DNA of 32,708 nt from NCBI GenBank assembly GCA_038746265.1, contig JBCDKU010000022.1, positions 1 through 32,708 on the forward strand. The letters are read 5' to 3'. Position 1 is the first letter of the stretch. Each line of letters opens with the position of its first letter. The position numbers and the translations under genes are program-made. This stretch comes from JBCBKP01 sp038746265 (GTDB lineage Bacteria; Planctomycetota; Phycisphaerae; Phycisphaerales; UBA1924). Shown piece by piece: positions 7,082-14,895 of the stretch. The notes under the pieces were generated by a model. That model worked only from the letters and a program-made list of their open reading frames with translations. It did not search any database and had not been told where the DNA came from.

Positions 7082-7996
7082 TCAAATCGCGCCGGTGATC
7101 GCGGCGGCGAGCGTGCCCAAGGCGAACACGCCGAAGACGCCGACGGCGATCATGAGCCACTTCTGGCTGCGTCCGATCAGCTCGGCGAGCTCGCGTTCGC
7201 GTTCGACGTCGGTCTCACGCATGGTCTTGATCGCAGAACCCAGGTCGTCGGTGGACCGGGACATCGTGTCCATCGTGGTGCGGAAGCCGTCGATGCTCTC
7301 TGCCATTTTCTCCTCGGCCTCGCCCGAGCGGTGGATGGCGGTTTGCATCTTCTGGAGGGCCGAGGTCTGCTGCTGCAGGCTCTCGAGCTGGCTCGTCGCG
7401 GTCTTGCTGATGCGCTCGGCGATCGCGTCGGCGTTCTCGGAGTTCGAGCGAACGGCGTCGGCGAGTTGCTCGATCGCGCCGGCGATGCGGTCGGACGAGT
7501 CCGCGAGCCGCGGGAGCACGTCCATCTTCTGGCTGGCTTCCTCGGCGACCTCGAGCATGCGCTCGGAGCGGCGGGACTGCTGATCGAGGTGGCCGTCTAC
7601 CTTGCGGACAAGGTCCACGACCTCCTGGTAGTTGCTGCGGAGCTCGTTCAGGAGCTCCTGCTTACTCCGGATGGGCGAGGGGACGATCGAGCGGTGGCCG
7701 TTGCCGCTGCCGTTAGATGTGCCTCGGGCGGGCGCGTCGTCGAGGGTGTCGAACTCGTCGTCGATGTCGTAGGAGGCGTCGCCGTTCGCGTTCGGCTTGG
7801 GCTCGTGCATTGCGCCGTTGAGCGGCTCGTCGGCGATGGCGACGGCGGTGCCGCCGGCGTCGTACTCGGCGGCGGTCTCGGTGTGGGCGTGGCGATCGCT
7901 CGGGGCCGAGGGCGAGGCGTGCCCCGATCCGGTGGCCTCGGTCGCGAGTTGCCGGTTGGAACCGAAGAGCTTGAGGAACGAGTCGAGCAGGCTCAT
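7082..7996 (-). CDS. Tail-anchored coiled-coil membrane protein, function unknown
   Basis: I do not recognise a named family. The 304-residue protein starts MSLLDSFLKLFGSNR, then has a low-complexity acidic region rich in Asp, Gly, Asn and Ser (about 20-110). Residues 112-275 are a long predicted coiled coil with heptads and alternating charges (ELLNELRSNYQEVVDLVRKV, then SSDRIAGAIEQLADAVRSN). It ends in one hydrophobic segment (WLMIAVGVFGVFALGTLAAAI), which suggests a C-terminal membrane anchor with the coil in the cytoplasm. Its rhythm recalls chemoreceptor signalling coils, but no conserved methyl-accepting hairpin tip is seen. ATG 7996 has GGGAAGG nine bases upstream; ATG 8005 would be too close to that site. 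Transcription probably starts near 8091. Confidence 0.7.
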   Translation of the reverse strand: MSLLDSFLKLFGSNRQLATEATGSGHASPSAPSDRHAHTETAAEYDAGGTAVAIADEPLNGAMHEPKPNANGDASYDIDDEFDTLDDAPARGTSNGSGNGHRSIVPSPIRSKQELLNELRSNYQEVVDLVRKVDGHLDQQSRRSERMLEVAEEASQKMDVLPRLADSSDRIAGAIEQLADAVRSNSENADAIAERISKTATSQLESLQQQTSALQKMQTAIHRSGEAEEKMAESIDGFRTTMDTMSRSTDDLGSAIKTMRETDVERERELAELIGRSQKWLMIAVGVFGVFALGTLAAAITGAI

Positions 7997-8097
7997 GTGT
8001 GGCATCCTTCCCTGTCCGGTCGATCGGCCAGCCGGTCCATGGCGGCCGAGGCGGCTGTCACGCGTGTGCATCCTGCACCTTGCGTGCCCGCACCACA

Positions 8098-8126
8098 AGC
8101 GTACGACACGGGACGACCCCACGCAA
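8098..8126 (-). promoter_or_regulatory. Promoter of the tail-anchored coiled-coil gene
   Basis: On the minus strand TTGCGT (8126-8121) and TACGCT (8103-8098) are exactly 17 bases apart, in the 212-base gap between the DUF4340 stop and ATG 7996. This gap and promoter separate the coiled-coil gene from the upstream ABC operon. Confidence 0.45.
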
Positions 8127-8208
8127 TTGTTGCGCGTCGGATTCGTCTGCAGAACCAGCACTTTGCGGCGCAAGTGGTGTTGTACCGCGATTCTGCGCGC
8201 GCCGGGCG

Positions 8209-9309
8209 TTACTCAAGCGGCGGCACCGGACCCACCGGAGTCAGGGATTCGGGCGTTGCTGATTCGAGCAGGTCGGAGCGCTTCGTGGTGAGGTTGTCCA
8301 CCAGCGTCCCCTGCATGCGGAAGGCGTATCCAGAGAGTTTCCGCGTCAGCTCGGCGAGGTCGGCGGCCGGCGGCTCGCCCTCGGCGGCGGCCGACGAGGG
8401 CTCGATCGACACCCATGCGCCGCGCTGGTCGATGCGGTTGAGGCGCATCTCGAACGCGATGTCGTCGGTGGTCTCGATGCGGACGCGGACCGCATCGGCG
8501 TCGTTGATCGGGTTGTCCTCGCCCGTGAGGGGTGTGATCACCGTGCAGCTGACGAAGCCGATCGCGTTGGAGACGGCGCGGATGGTCCCGGCGGCGCCCT
8601 CGGCGAGCTCGAAGCCTGCGGGGATCTCGGAGAGCACGAACGCGGTCGATGGGGCGTTCTCATCGCGGATGATCGTGAAGGCGTCCTCGCCCGGGTGCTC
8701 GATGGTGACCGAGCGGATGCGGGAGGCGTTCATCTGGATGAGCGGGCGTTCGACGAACTGGATCGGGATGCGCGGCAGCTCGATGCCCTCGGAGCTGAGC
8801 CAGGTCTGGTCCTCGGAGGCGGCGCGGACGAACCGGCGACCCAGGTTCGTGCGGTCGCCCGCGATGAGATCGGCGATCGGCTCGCCCGCGGCGTTCGCGA
8901 AGGTGACGCGGAGCGTCGCGGGGTCGCGGTCGTCGATGGTGTCGGGGACGGGCTCGACGCCGAGGCGTTCGTGCTGCTCGGGCAGGGCGGTCTTGGCTTC
9001 AAGCGGGGAGAGCTCGGCAAGGGCGCGGAGGACGGCGGTCACCTGCTCGGCGTCGGCGGGATAGCCGCCGAAGGGCTCGGCGATGAGCCAGTCGCCCGCG
9101 GTGGAGTCTTCGGCGCGGCGGAGGACGATGTCGGTGTCGCCCGTGCGGATGGAGATGGTGGCGATGTCGTCGCCGGCGTTGTAGAGGCCCGGGAAGAGGC
9201 GTTCGGGCACAGCGGCCACGCGGCTCGGCGCGCTAAGCGTGCTGAACGCGGCGAGGGTGACCGAGACGGCCGCGGCGCCGGCGATGATGAGGAAGGCTTT
9301 GGGGGTCAT
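8209..9309 (-). CDS. DUF4340 domain protein, last gene of the Gld-type ABC operon
   Basis: The 366-residue protein has one N-terminal hydrophobic segment (FLIIAGAAAVSVTLAAFSTL), a signal anchor, followed by a periplasmic domain made largely of beta strands. It contains the DUF4340 pattern of repeated units (ISIRTGDTDIVLRRAEDSTAGDWLI and VTIEHPGEDAFTIIRDEN, each ending in a W or a hydrophobic residue). DUF4340 proteins nearly always follow GldG-like genes, as here: ATG 9309 overlaps the GldG-like stop by the ATGA arrangement. The biochemical role is unknown; a structural or substrate-binding part of the exporter complex is likely. The tail is Pro-rich (PESLTPVGPVPPLE). Confidence 0.8.
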   Translation of the reverse strand: MTPKAFLIIAGAAAVSVTLAAFSTLSAPSRVAAVPERLFPGLYNAGDDIATISIRTGDTDIVLRRAEDSTAGDWLIAEPFGGYPADAEQVTAVLRALAELSPLEAKTALPEQHERLGVEPVPDTIDDRDPATLRVTFANAAGEPIADLIAGDRTNLGRRFVRAASEDQTWLSSEGIELPRIPIQFVERPLIQMNASRIRSVTIEHPGEDAFTIIRDENAPSTAFVLSEIPAGFELAEGAAGTIRAVSNAIGFVSCTVITPLTGEDNPINDADAVRVRIETTDDIAFEMRLNRIDQRGAWVSIEPSSAAAEGEPPAADLAELTRKLSGYAFRMQGTLVDNLTTKRSDLLESATPESLTPVGPVPPLE

Positions 9310-11219
9310 TCGCGGCTGGCCCTCCGGCGGTCCTCGCGGCGGCGGGCGCCGCGGTAGATCGAGAGCCCGAGCGCCATCACGCACAAGAGCACGGGGACGG
9401 CGGCGGTGTTGATGAGCTGCACGCGCGTCTTGATCGCGTCGATCTCGCGGCTCAGCTCGAGGCGGTTGTCGCGGAGCTCCTTGCGGGTCTCCTCGCGTTC
9501 GAGGCGGAGCGTCGCGAGTTCCTGCTGAACCTCTTGCGAGAGCAGCGCCTCGCGCTGCCGGGCGGCGTCGGAGCCGGTGCCCGTGAGGATCTCGTTGATG
9601 CGGGTGACGATCTGGTCTTCGCGCTCCTGCAGGGTCTGGTTGCGTTCGAGCAGCTCGGTGTCGGCGTCGCGCTGGATCTCTTCGAGCTTGGTGAAGGGGC
9701 GGGCGTAGTCGGCGCGGGCGCGGAGATCGATCAGGTCGGGCGAGCCCGCGAGCTGGTCGAGGAGGTTGAGCAGGAGCGAGCCGTTGTCGGCGGTGATGAG
9801 CTGGCTGCCGCCGAGACGGGTGAGCCAGAGGTCGTCCTGCAGCATGTCGGCGTCGGCGACGACGATGACGTTGATGCCGGCTTCGGTCGATTCTGTGAGC
9901 TGCGTCTCGGCGTCGGGCTCCTGACCCGGTTCGATCGGGAGTTCGTCCGGGATTTCAGGCGGGCCGTCGGGGAAGGCGGTTTTGGCGGGGCCCGAGATCC
10001 GCGCGGCGATCGTGAGCTCGCCCTCGGGGACGATCGCGGGGAGCAGCGACGTGGGATCGGTGAGGTTGCGGATGGGTTCGACGGGGAGCGTGCCGCCCTC
10101 AGCGCTTGTCGTGACGATCGGCGTGATGGTCGTGGTCGCGTCGTCGAGCGTGTCGAGCACGCCCGCGGCGTACGCGGTGAGGCGGCTGAAGCGGCCCGCG
10201 GCGACGTCGTCCTCTTCGATCTCGGCTTCGCTCAGATCGAGGAAGTGGGGGAAGGGGACGTTCTGCACGCCCGCGCGGGTCTGGATGGGGCGGGTGATCG
10301 CGCGGGTGCGGTCGGCGGCGACGCGGCCGTCACGCATGTCGAGTCCCCAGGCGGCGAGCAGCGGGCCCAGATCGCTCGACGTGCGCTCGGGGCGCGGCGC
10401 GACGGCGGCGCCGGAGACGTCGTTGCCCGGATCGAAGATCGAGTAGGGGTCCTGAAAGACGATGAGGCGGCCGCCGGCGAGGACGTACTGGTCGAGGGCG
10501 TAGAGCGTCTGGGGCGGGAGGTCGCGCGGGTGGATGAGCAGGACGGCGTCGAAGTCGTCCGGGATTTTCGCCCACGTCGCGGGGATCGGCTGGACGTCGA
10601 AGGCAGTCGCGACCTGCGGCACGATCGACCAGGGCGGGGTGACCTGGCCCGTCTGGGGGTCGCGGCGACCTCCGAGGTCGAGCTGGGTAGCGAGGCCGAT
10701 CTTGGGCTTGTCGGGATTGGCGAGCGTGGAGATCACCCGGGCGATCTCGACCTCGCGGAAGCGCTCGTCGGGGATCTGCGCGATGACCTGGGGCGGGGTC
10801 TCGACGAGGTTGGTGCCGACGATGCCGAGGTAGGCGGCGCCGGTCGGCAGGTTGATGGGCTGGAGGCCCAGGCGTGCGGCTTCGTCTTCCTCGTCGCTGA
10901 AGGGCTCGGGGTCGATGGTCTCGAGGATGATCTTGCCGTCGGAGGCGGCGACGAAGGCCTCGAGGAGTTCTTCGGCGCGGCGGCCCTCGGAGAGCAGCTG
11001 CGGCTGCTCGGCGAGCTGGGACTGAGAGAAGTAGTACGTGAGCATGACGGGTTCGGGCGGGGACTTGGCGATGCGCTTGCTTGCCTCGGACAGCGTGTAG
11101 AGCTTGTTCTCGGTGAGGTCGAGGCGGGCGGAGGTGAGCGCGCGGTCGGCGAAGACGTTGACCGCGAGGAAGGTCACGAGCAGGAGCGCGAGGGCGGTGT
11201 GGGCGAGGACGCGGTGCAT
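9306..11219 (-). CDS. GldG-like ABC transporter auxiliary protein
   Basis: The 637-residue protein has an N-terminal membrane segment (TALALLLVTFLAVNVFADRA), a large periplasmic region and a C-terminal membrane segment (LINTAAVPVLLCVMALGLSIY) followed by an Arg-rich cytoplasmic end. Family landmarks are RLDLTENKLYTLSEASKRI just after the first helix and the ABC-type auxiliary region FDAVLLIHPRDLPPQTLYALDQYVLAGGRLIVFQD (positions about 225-260). Residues about 540-600 form a coiled coil (LLSQEVQQELATLRLEREE). In Flavobacterium GldG works with GldA and GldF in gliding and secretion; in planctomycetes the same trio occurs without known gliding machinery, so the cargo is unknown. The start is ATG 11219, three bases after the permease stop. 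Confidence 0.85.
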   Translation of the reverse strand: MHRVLAHTALALLLVTFLAVNVFADRALTSARLDLTENKLYTLSEASKRIAKSPPEPVMLTYYFSQSQLAEQPQLLSEGRRAEELLEAFVAASDGKIILETIDPEPFSDEEDEAARLGLQPINLPTGAAYLGIVGTNLVETPPQVIAQIPDERFREVEIARVISTLANPDKPKIGLATQLDLGGRRDPQTGQVTPPWSIVPQVATAFDVQPIPATWAKIPDDFDAVLLIHPRDLPPQTLYALDQYVLAGGRLIVFQDPYSIFDPGNDVSGAAVAPRPERTSSDLGPLLAAWGLDMRDGRVAADRTRAITRPIQTRAGVQNVPFPHFLDLSEAEIEEDDVAAGRFSRLTAYAAGVLDTLDDATTTITPIVTTSAEGGTLPVEPIRNLTDPTSLLPAIVPEGELTIAARISGPAKTAFPDGPPEIPDELPIEPGQEPDAETQLTESTEAGINVIVVADADMLQDDLWLTRLGGSQLITADNGSLLLNLLDQLAGSPDLIDLRARADYARPFTKLEEIQRDADTELLERNQTLQEREDQIVTRINEILTGTGSDAARQREALLSQEVQQELATLRLEREETRKELRDNRLELSREIDAIKTRVQLINTAAVPVLLCVMALGLSIYRGARRREDRRRASRE

Positions 11220-11222
11220 GGG

Positions 11223-12032
11223 TCAGCTCGCCTTTCGCAGATCGATGATGATGGCGTTGGCGACGAGGGCGCACGTGATGAGTGCGCCGAAGTAGACGAG
11301 ATCGCTGAGGTCGATCACGCCCTTGGAGATCGAGTCGAAGCGGGAGATGAAGCTGAAGCGGGCGATGGTCTCGACGAGGGGCAGGGGCAGGATGCCGTCG
11401 AGCTGGCTCGTGAAGGGGCCGAAGCCGATCATCAGGAGGACGAAGCAGACGACCGTCGAGAGGACGAGCGCGATGACCTGGGATTTGGTCGCGGCGCTGA
11501 GCATGGAGCCGATCGCGAGGAAGCCGCCCGCCATGAGGAAGCTGCCGACGTAGCCGGCGGCGATCGCGCCGTGGTCGGGCTCGCCCAGGTTCGAGACCGT
11601 GACCCAGAGGGGGAGCGTGAGCAGCAGCGCGATGCCCGTGAAGGCCCAGGCGGCCGCGAACTTGCCGGCGACCGCGGACCAGATCGGGACGGGCAGGGTC
11701 ATAAGGAGTTCGATCGTGCCGCCCCGGCGTTCCTCGGCCCAGAGCCTCATCGAGATCGCGGGCACGAGGAAGAGATAGAGCCAGGGGTGGAACTGGAAGA
11801 AGCTGTTGAGGTCGGCCTGGCCCCGCTCCCAGAAGCTGCCGAGCTGGAAGGTCGCGACGCCCGCGAGCACCAGAAAGATGATGATGAAGACGTAGGCGAG
11901 CGGCGTTGCGAAGTAGGCGGCGAGCTCGCGCTGGAAGACCGCGAGCAGCGCGGTCATGCCCGATGGGCGCGGGGCTTTCGCTGTGGCCTGGTCCGTGTTT
12001 CGGTCCGTGGATCGGGCGGCGGCGGTCGTCAT
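11223..12032 (-). CDS. ABC transporter permease, GldF/NosY type
   Basis: The 269-residue protein has about six membrane helices, beginning after a short polar N-terminus (AYVFIIIFLVLAGVATFQL, YLFLVPAISMRLWAEERRGGTIELLMTLPV). The latter is the hallmark of this permease class: a helix, then the conserved RLWAEE(R/K)R.GT.ELL segment that contacts the ATPase. Later helices include WAFTGIALLLTLPLWVTV and SQVIALVLSTVVCFVLLMIGF. It forms the membrane channel for the ATPase encoded upstream, whose stop overlaps this ATG by four bases. It could equally be named a Cu-processing NosY-like permease, but the GldG and DUF4340 neighbours favour the Gld type. Confidence 0.85.
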   Translation of the reverse strand: MTTAAARSTDRNTDQATAKAPRPSGMTALLAVFQRELAAYFATPLAYVFIIIFLVLAGVATFQLGSFWERGQADLNSFFQFHPWLYLFLVPAISMRLWAEERRGGTIELLMTLPVPIWSAVAGKFAAAWAFTGIALLLTLPLWVTVSNLGEPDHGAIAAGYVGSFLMAGGFLAIGSMLSAATKSQVIALVLSTVVCFVLLMIGFGPFTSQLDGILPLPLVETIARFSFISRFDSISKGVIDLSDLVYFGALITCALVANAIIIDLRKAS

Positions 12033-13012
12033 GCGGTCGCCTCCTGCGACTCGGTCGTGTTCGACCTGGCGCGCTGCGTCAGGTCGCGGAAGACGTCGTC
12101 GAGGCGTCCCTGCTTGACGGTGAACTCGTCGAGCTCGAGGTTGCGTTCACGGGCGAGGCGGCCGACCTCGAGGGCGATCTGCGCGCCGGGCTCGGGGAGG
12201 ACGAGGCAGCGGAGGCCCTCGCTGTCGCCGCCCAGGCGCTGGACCTCGCGGACGTTGTAGATCGCGCGGAGGGCGTCGGGGAGTCCGTCGGTGTTGCCGC
12301 GGGCGCAGATGACGACGGCGTTGTGGTCGTCGGCGCGGGCCTTGAGATCGGCGGGGGAGCCGTCGGCGACGAGCTTGCCCTCGGCGATGATCACGGCGCG
12401 GGTGCAGACGGCCTCGACTTCTTCGAGGATGTGCGTCGAGAGGACGACGCACTTCTCGCCCGCCATGTCCTTGATGAGCTCGCGGACCTCGTGCTTCTGG
12501 TTGGGGTCGAGGCCGTCGGTGGGCTCGTCGAGGATGAGGATGTCGGGGTCGTGCAGCATCGCCTGGGCAAGACCCACGCGGCGCTTGTAGCCCTTGGAGA
12601 GCGTCTCGATCGGCTGCCGCATGAAGCCCTGCAGGTGGACGAGGTCGGCGACCGTCGCGATGCGGCGCTTGGTTTCGGCGCGGGAGAGGCCCCGGACTCG
12701 GGCGACGAAGCTCAGAAATCCCTCGGGCGTCATGTCGGGGTAGGCGGGGGCGCCCTCGGGGAGGTAGCCCACGAGGCTCTTGGTCTTGAGCGGCTCGGCG
12801 AGGACATCGACGCCCGCGACGGAGATCGAGCCGGAGGTCGGGGCGAGGAAGCCCGTGACCATCTTCATGGTGGTGGACTTGCCGGCACCGTTGGGACCGA
12901 GGAAGCCCAAGATCTCGCCCTTGGCGACGGACAGCGAGATGCGGTCCACTGCGACCACGGGGCCGAAGACTTTGCGGAGCTGTTTGGTCTCGATCACGGG
13001 ACGCATCTCCAC
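12029..13012 (-). CDS. ABC transporter ATP-binding protein, GldA type
   Basis: The 327-residue ATPase has Walker A GPNGAGKST at 39-47, the signature LSKGYKRR from 138, Walker B ILILDEP at 159-164 (D162, E163) and the H-loop STHILEE. After about residue 220 there is an extra C-terminal domain of about 100 residues, as in the drug- and Gld-type exporters of this subclass. It powers the permease encoded just downstream. GTG 13012 has GGAAG six bases upstream; ATG 13006 is a close alternative. It heads the four-gene operon, and a promoter candidate (TTGATC/TAAAAA) lies 44-71 bases upstream. Confidence 0.92.
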   Translation of the reverse strand: MEMRPVIETKQLRKVFGPVVAVDRISLSVAKGEILGFLGPNGAGKSTTMKMVTGFLAPTSGSISVAGVDVLAEPLKTKSLVGYLPEGAPAYPDMTPEGFLSFVARVRGLSRAETKRRIATVADLVHLQGFMRQPIETLSKGYKRRVGLAQAMLHDPDILILDEPTDGLDPNQKHEVRELIKDMAGEKCVVLSTHILEEVEAVCTRAVIIAEGKLVADGSPADLKARADDHNAVVICARGNTDGLPDALRAIYNVREVQRLGGDSEGLRCLVLPEPGAQIALEVGRLARERNLELDEFTVKQGRLDDVFRDLTQRARSNTTESQEATA

Positions 13013-13055
13013 GGGCGGCTTCCGGCGGCGGTCTCACGAACGCCGTGCGGGCAAG

Positions 13056-13083
13056 TTTTTACACGCTCGGGCGGGAAGATCAA
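13056..13083 (-). promoter_or_regulatory. Promoter of the Gld-type ABC operon
   Basis: Minus-strand TTGATC (13083-13078) and TAAAAA (13061-13056) are 16 bases apart. Transcription would start near 13049, giving a leader of about 37 bases before GTG 13012. This is the most AT-rich -10 candidate in the neighbourhood. Confidence 0.45.
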
Positions 13084-13163
13084 CCCTTTGGGCTCGATGT
13101 GTGCGTTCTTCACCCGTCAGGAGTCCGATCGGGGGCGGTCCCGTCGCGGATGGCGCGCAGAAA

Positions 13164-13199
13164 CGCCCGCATCCCGGCGTCCATGCCGGGATGCGGGCG
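13164..13199 (-). terminator. Terminator hairpin after the ankyrin-repeat gene
   Basis: A perfect 15-bp stem (arms CGCCCGCATCCCGGC and its complement) with a 6-base loop (13179-13184) lies 25 bases past the ankyrin stop. Read on the minus strand it is followed by TTTCTG, a short U-run, so termination may be partial. It sits upstream of the Gld operon promoter. Confidence 0.6.
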
Positions 13200-13223
13200 G
13201 TCGTGGGTCGGTTGGGATTGGGA

Positions 13224-14003
13224 TCAGTGGTGCGAGCGGCCCAGGCGGGTGGAGCGGGAGCCGGTGATCTCGCGGACGACGCCCGAACTGCCGAAGCGGG
13301 CAGCGACGACGAGCGCGGTCTGGCCGTGCCGGTTGGCGACGAGCCGGTTCGCGCCCGCGGCGATCAGCGAGCGGGCGAGGTCGGCGTTGCCGTACTGCGC
13401 GCACTCGATGAGCGGGGTGTCGCCCGTGTTGTCGCGGGCGTTGAGCTTCGCGCCGGCTTCGATCAGCGAGCGGCCCTCGGCGTCGTTGTTGTACTTCGCG
13501 GCGAGGTGCAGCGGGGTCTGGTTGTAGCTGTTGCGGACGTTCACCTCGGCGTGGGCGGCGATGAGGCTCCGCGTGGTCTGGTTGCTGCCGTACTTGGCGG
13601 CCTGGTGCAGCGGTGTCGAGTGGATGTCGTTGGTCGCGTTGACATCGGCACCGGCCGCGATCAACGCGCGGGCGGACTTGGGGTTGCCGTACTTGGCGGC
13701 GAGGTGCAGCGGGGTGTTCTTGCGCGAGGTGCGGGTGTTGACGTCCGCGCCGGCGTCGAGCAGCGCTTGCAGCGTTGTCGTGTTGCCGAACTTCGCGGCG
13801 TTGAGCAGCGCGGTATCGAGCTCGCGCTGCTCGGCTCGTGAACGCTCGACGGGCTTCGCGCTCAGCGCGGAAAGTGTTTCAACAAGATTCGCCGATGAGC
13901 CGGAGCGCTGCTGCAGCGCTTCGACGATGTTGGGTTGGCTGGTCGTTGGCCCGGCGAGGGCGGTGGAGGCGGTGAGCGCAGCGATCGCGCACGAGGTCAG
14001 CAT
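13224..14003 (-). CDS. Secreted ankyrin-repeat protein
   Basis: The 259-residue protein begins with a signal peptide (MLTSCAIAALTASTALAG, cleavage after ALA-G). From about residue 62 to 250 it is built of about six ankyrin repeats, each carrying TPLHLAAKYGN or a close variant and LIAAGADVN (TPLHLAAKYGNPKSARALIAAGADVNATN is the third unit, near 95-125). Ankyrin repeats bind other proteins; the signal peptide places this one in the periplasm or outside, where few bacterial partners are known. Repeats 2-5 are nearly identical in their consensus core, suggesting recent internal duplication. ATG 14003 has AGGAG six bases upstream; a longer frame to 14321 has no site. It is divergent from the H-NOX gene. 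Confidence 0.85.
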   Translation of the reverse strand: MLTSCAIAALTASTALAGPTTSQPNIVEALQQRSGSSANLVETLSALSAKPVERSRAEQRELDTALLNAAKFGNTTTLQALLDAGADVNTRTSRKNTPLHLAAKYGNPKSARALIAAGADVNATNDIHSTPLHQAAKYGSNQTTRSLIAAHAEVNVRNSYNQTPLHLAAKYNNDAEGRSLIEAGAKLNARDNTGDTPLIECAQYGNADLARSLIAAGANRLVANRHGQTALVVAARFGSSGVVREITGSRSTRLGRSHH

Positions 14004-14338
14004 GGGATCTCCTTTCGTTGGGGGGTGTGCTCTTGCGGGAGGCGGTGTCCCGCCGATACGGATGGGTTCGCCGCGGCCGGGCGAACCGGATTCGCGGCCC
14101 GTCGAAACTGGTCCGACCGGTGCCGTCACGACCTGCACCTTGAGCGGCGTCCCGCGAAGGGGTGGTGGACTGTGAGAATCAGCCGCAACACGGCCGAAAC
14201 CGGGGCCAAGTTTGAATGAGTTGGAGTCGTGGAAGACTCGGGCGGCTCGGCGGTCGATGTAGATGCGGGGGTTGGGTGCGTGGTAATTCCCGGACGGACA
14301 GCAGGCACAGCGACCAGGCACGGCGACAGGGGGTCCGC
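14004..14338. other. Divergent intergenic region between ankyrin and H-NOX genes
   Basis: This 335-base stretch holds no convincing small gene. It contains a hairpin at 14075-14099 (arms GGCC..GCGAA and TTCGC.GGCC, with a two-base bulge) in the likely 5' leader of the ankyrin gene, and AGGGGG just before the H-NOX GTG. I found no clear -35/-10 pair for either gene. Confidence 0.5.
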
Positions 14339-14893
14339 GTGAAGGGTGTGATCTTTACGGAATTGATGGAGATGATCGAATCCAAGTTTGGGTTCGACGT
14401 CGTGGACCGGATCATCGATGAGGCCGACCTCGAGTCTGGAGGTGTCTACACCGCAACCGGGACCTACTCGCATCTCGAGGCGGTCCAGATCGTGATGGCG
14501 CTCTCGAACATCAGCGGCATCTCGCCCGGCGACCTGCAACTGGTCTTCGGCGAGCACCTGTTCGGACGTTTGCTCGAGCGCTTCCCGCAGTGCGTGGGTG
14601 ACGAGCAGGACTTGTTCAGCTTTCTCGAGTCGATCGAGGAGCACATCCATGTGCAGGTGCTCAAGCTCCACCCCGAGGCGCAGCTGCCGAGCTTCGAGTG
14701 CGAGCGGTCCGCGGACGGGCGGATGCTGAGCATGACGTACTCGTCGGCCCGCCACTTCGACGCGATCGCGGAGGGTCTGATCCGCGGTGCGGCGGCGCAC
14801 TTCGTGACGCCGGTGAGCATCGAGAGCGAACCCGTGCCCGGCGGCGCTGGGACGATCTTCCGGATCCGTGAGGCTGGTGCGGAGGCTGCCTGA
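14339..14893 (+). CDS. H-NOX (heme NO-binding) sensor protein
   Basis: The 184-residue protein is a stand-alone H-NOX domain, a heme sensor of nitric oxide. The N-terminus KGVIFTELMEMIESKFG and SGGVYTATGTYSHLEAVQIV are family signatures. Heme-binding residues are present: proximal His104 in EEHIHVQVLKL, the following P117 (AQLPSF) that helps bend the heme, and Y134-x-S136-x-R138 (TYSSARHF), which holds the propionates. At the position of the oxygen-stabilising Tyr of O2-binding H-NOX (nine after Y134) there is Ile143, so a NO-selective pocket is likely. The start is GTG 14339 with AGGGGG upstream; upstream codons are not family-like. The stop is two bases before the kinase start. Confidence 0.92.
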   Translation: MKGVIFTELMEMIESKFGFDVVDRIIDEADLESGGVYTATGTYSHLEAVQIVMALSNISGISPGDLQLVFGEHLFGRLLERFPQCVGDEQDLFSFLESIEEHIHVQVLKLHPEAQLPSFECERSADGRMLSMTYSSARHFDAIAEGLIRGAAAHFVTPVSIESEPVPGGAGTIFRIREAGAEAA

Positions 14894-14895
14894 GC

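Noticed and set aside
7331..9064. A 577-residue plus-strand frame across the coiled-coil and DUF4340 genes
   Set aside because: It spans two unrelated minus-strand genes and their promoter, so it cannot be a real gene.
9534..12260. A 908-residue plus-strand open frame opposite the Gld operon
   Set aside because: It is low-complexity (Gly, Arg, Asp, Glu) and mirrors the codon bias of the real minus-strand genes, which have clear families.
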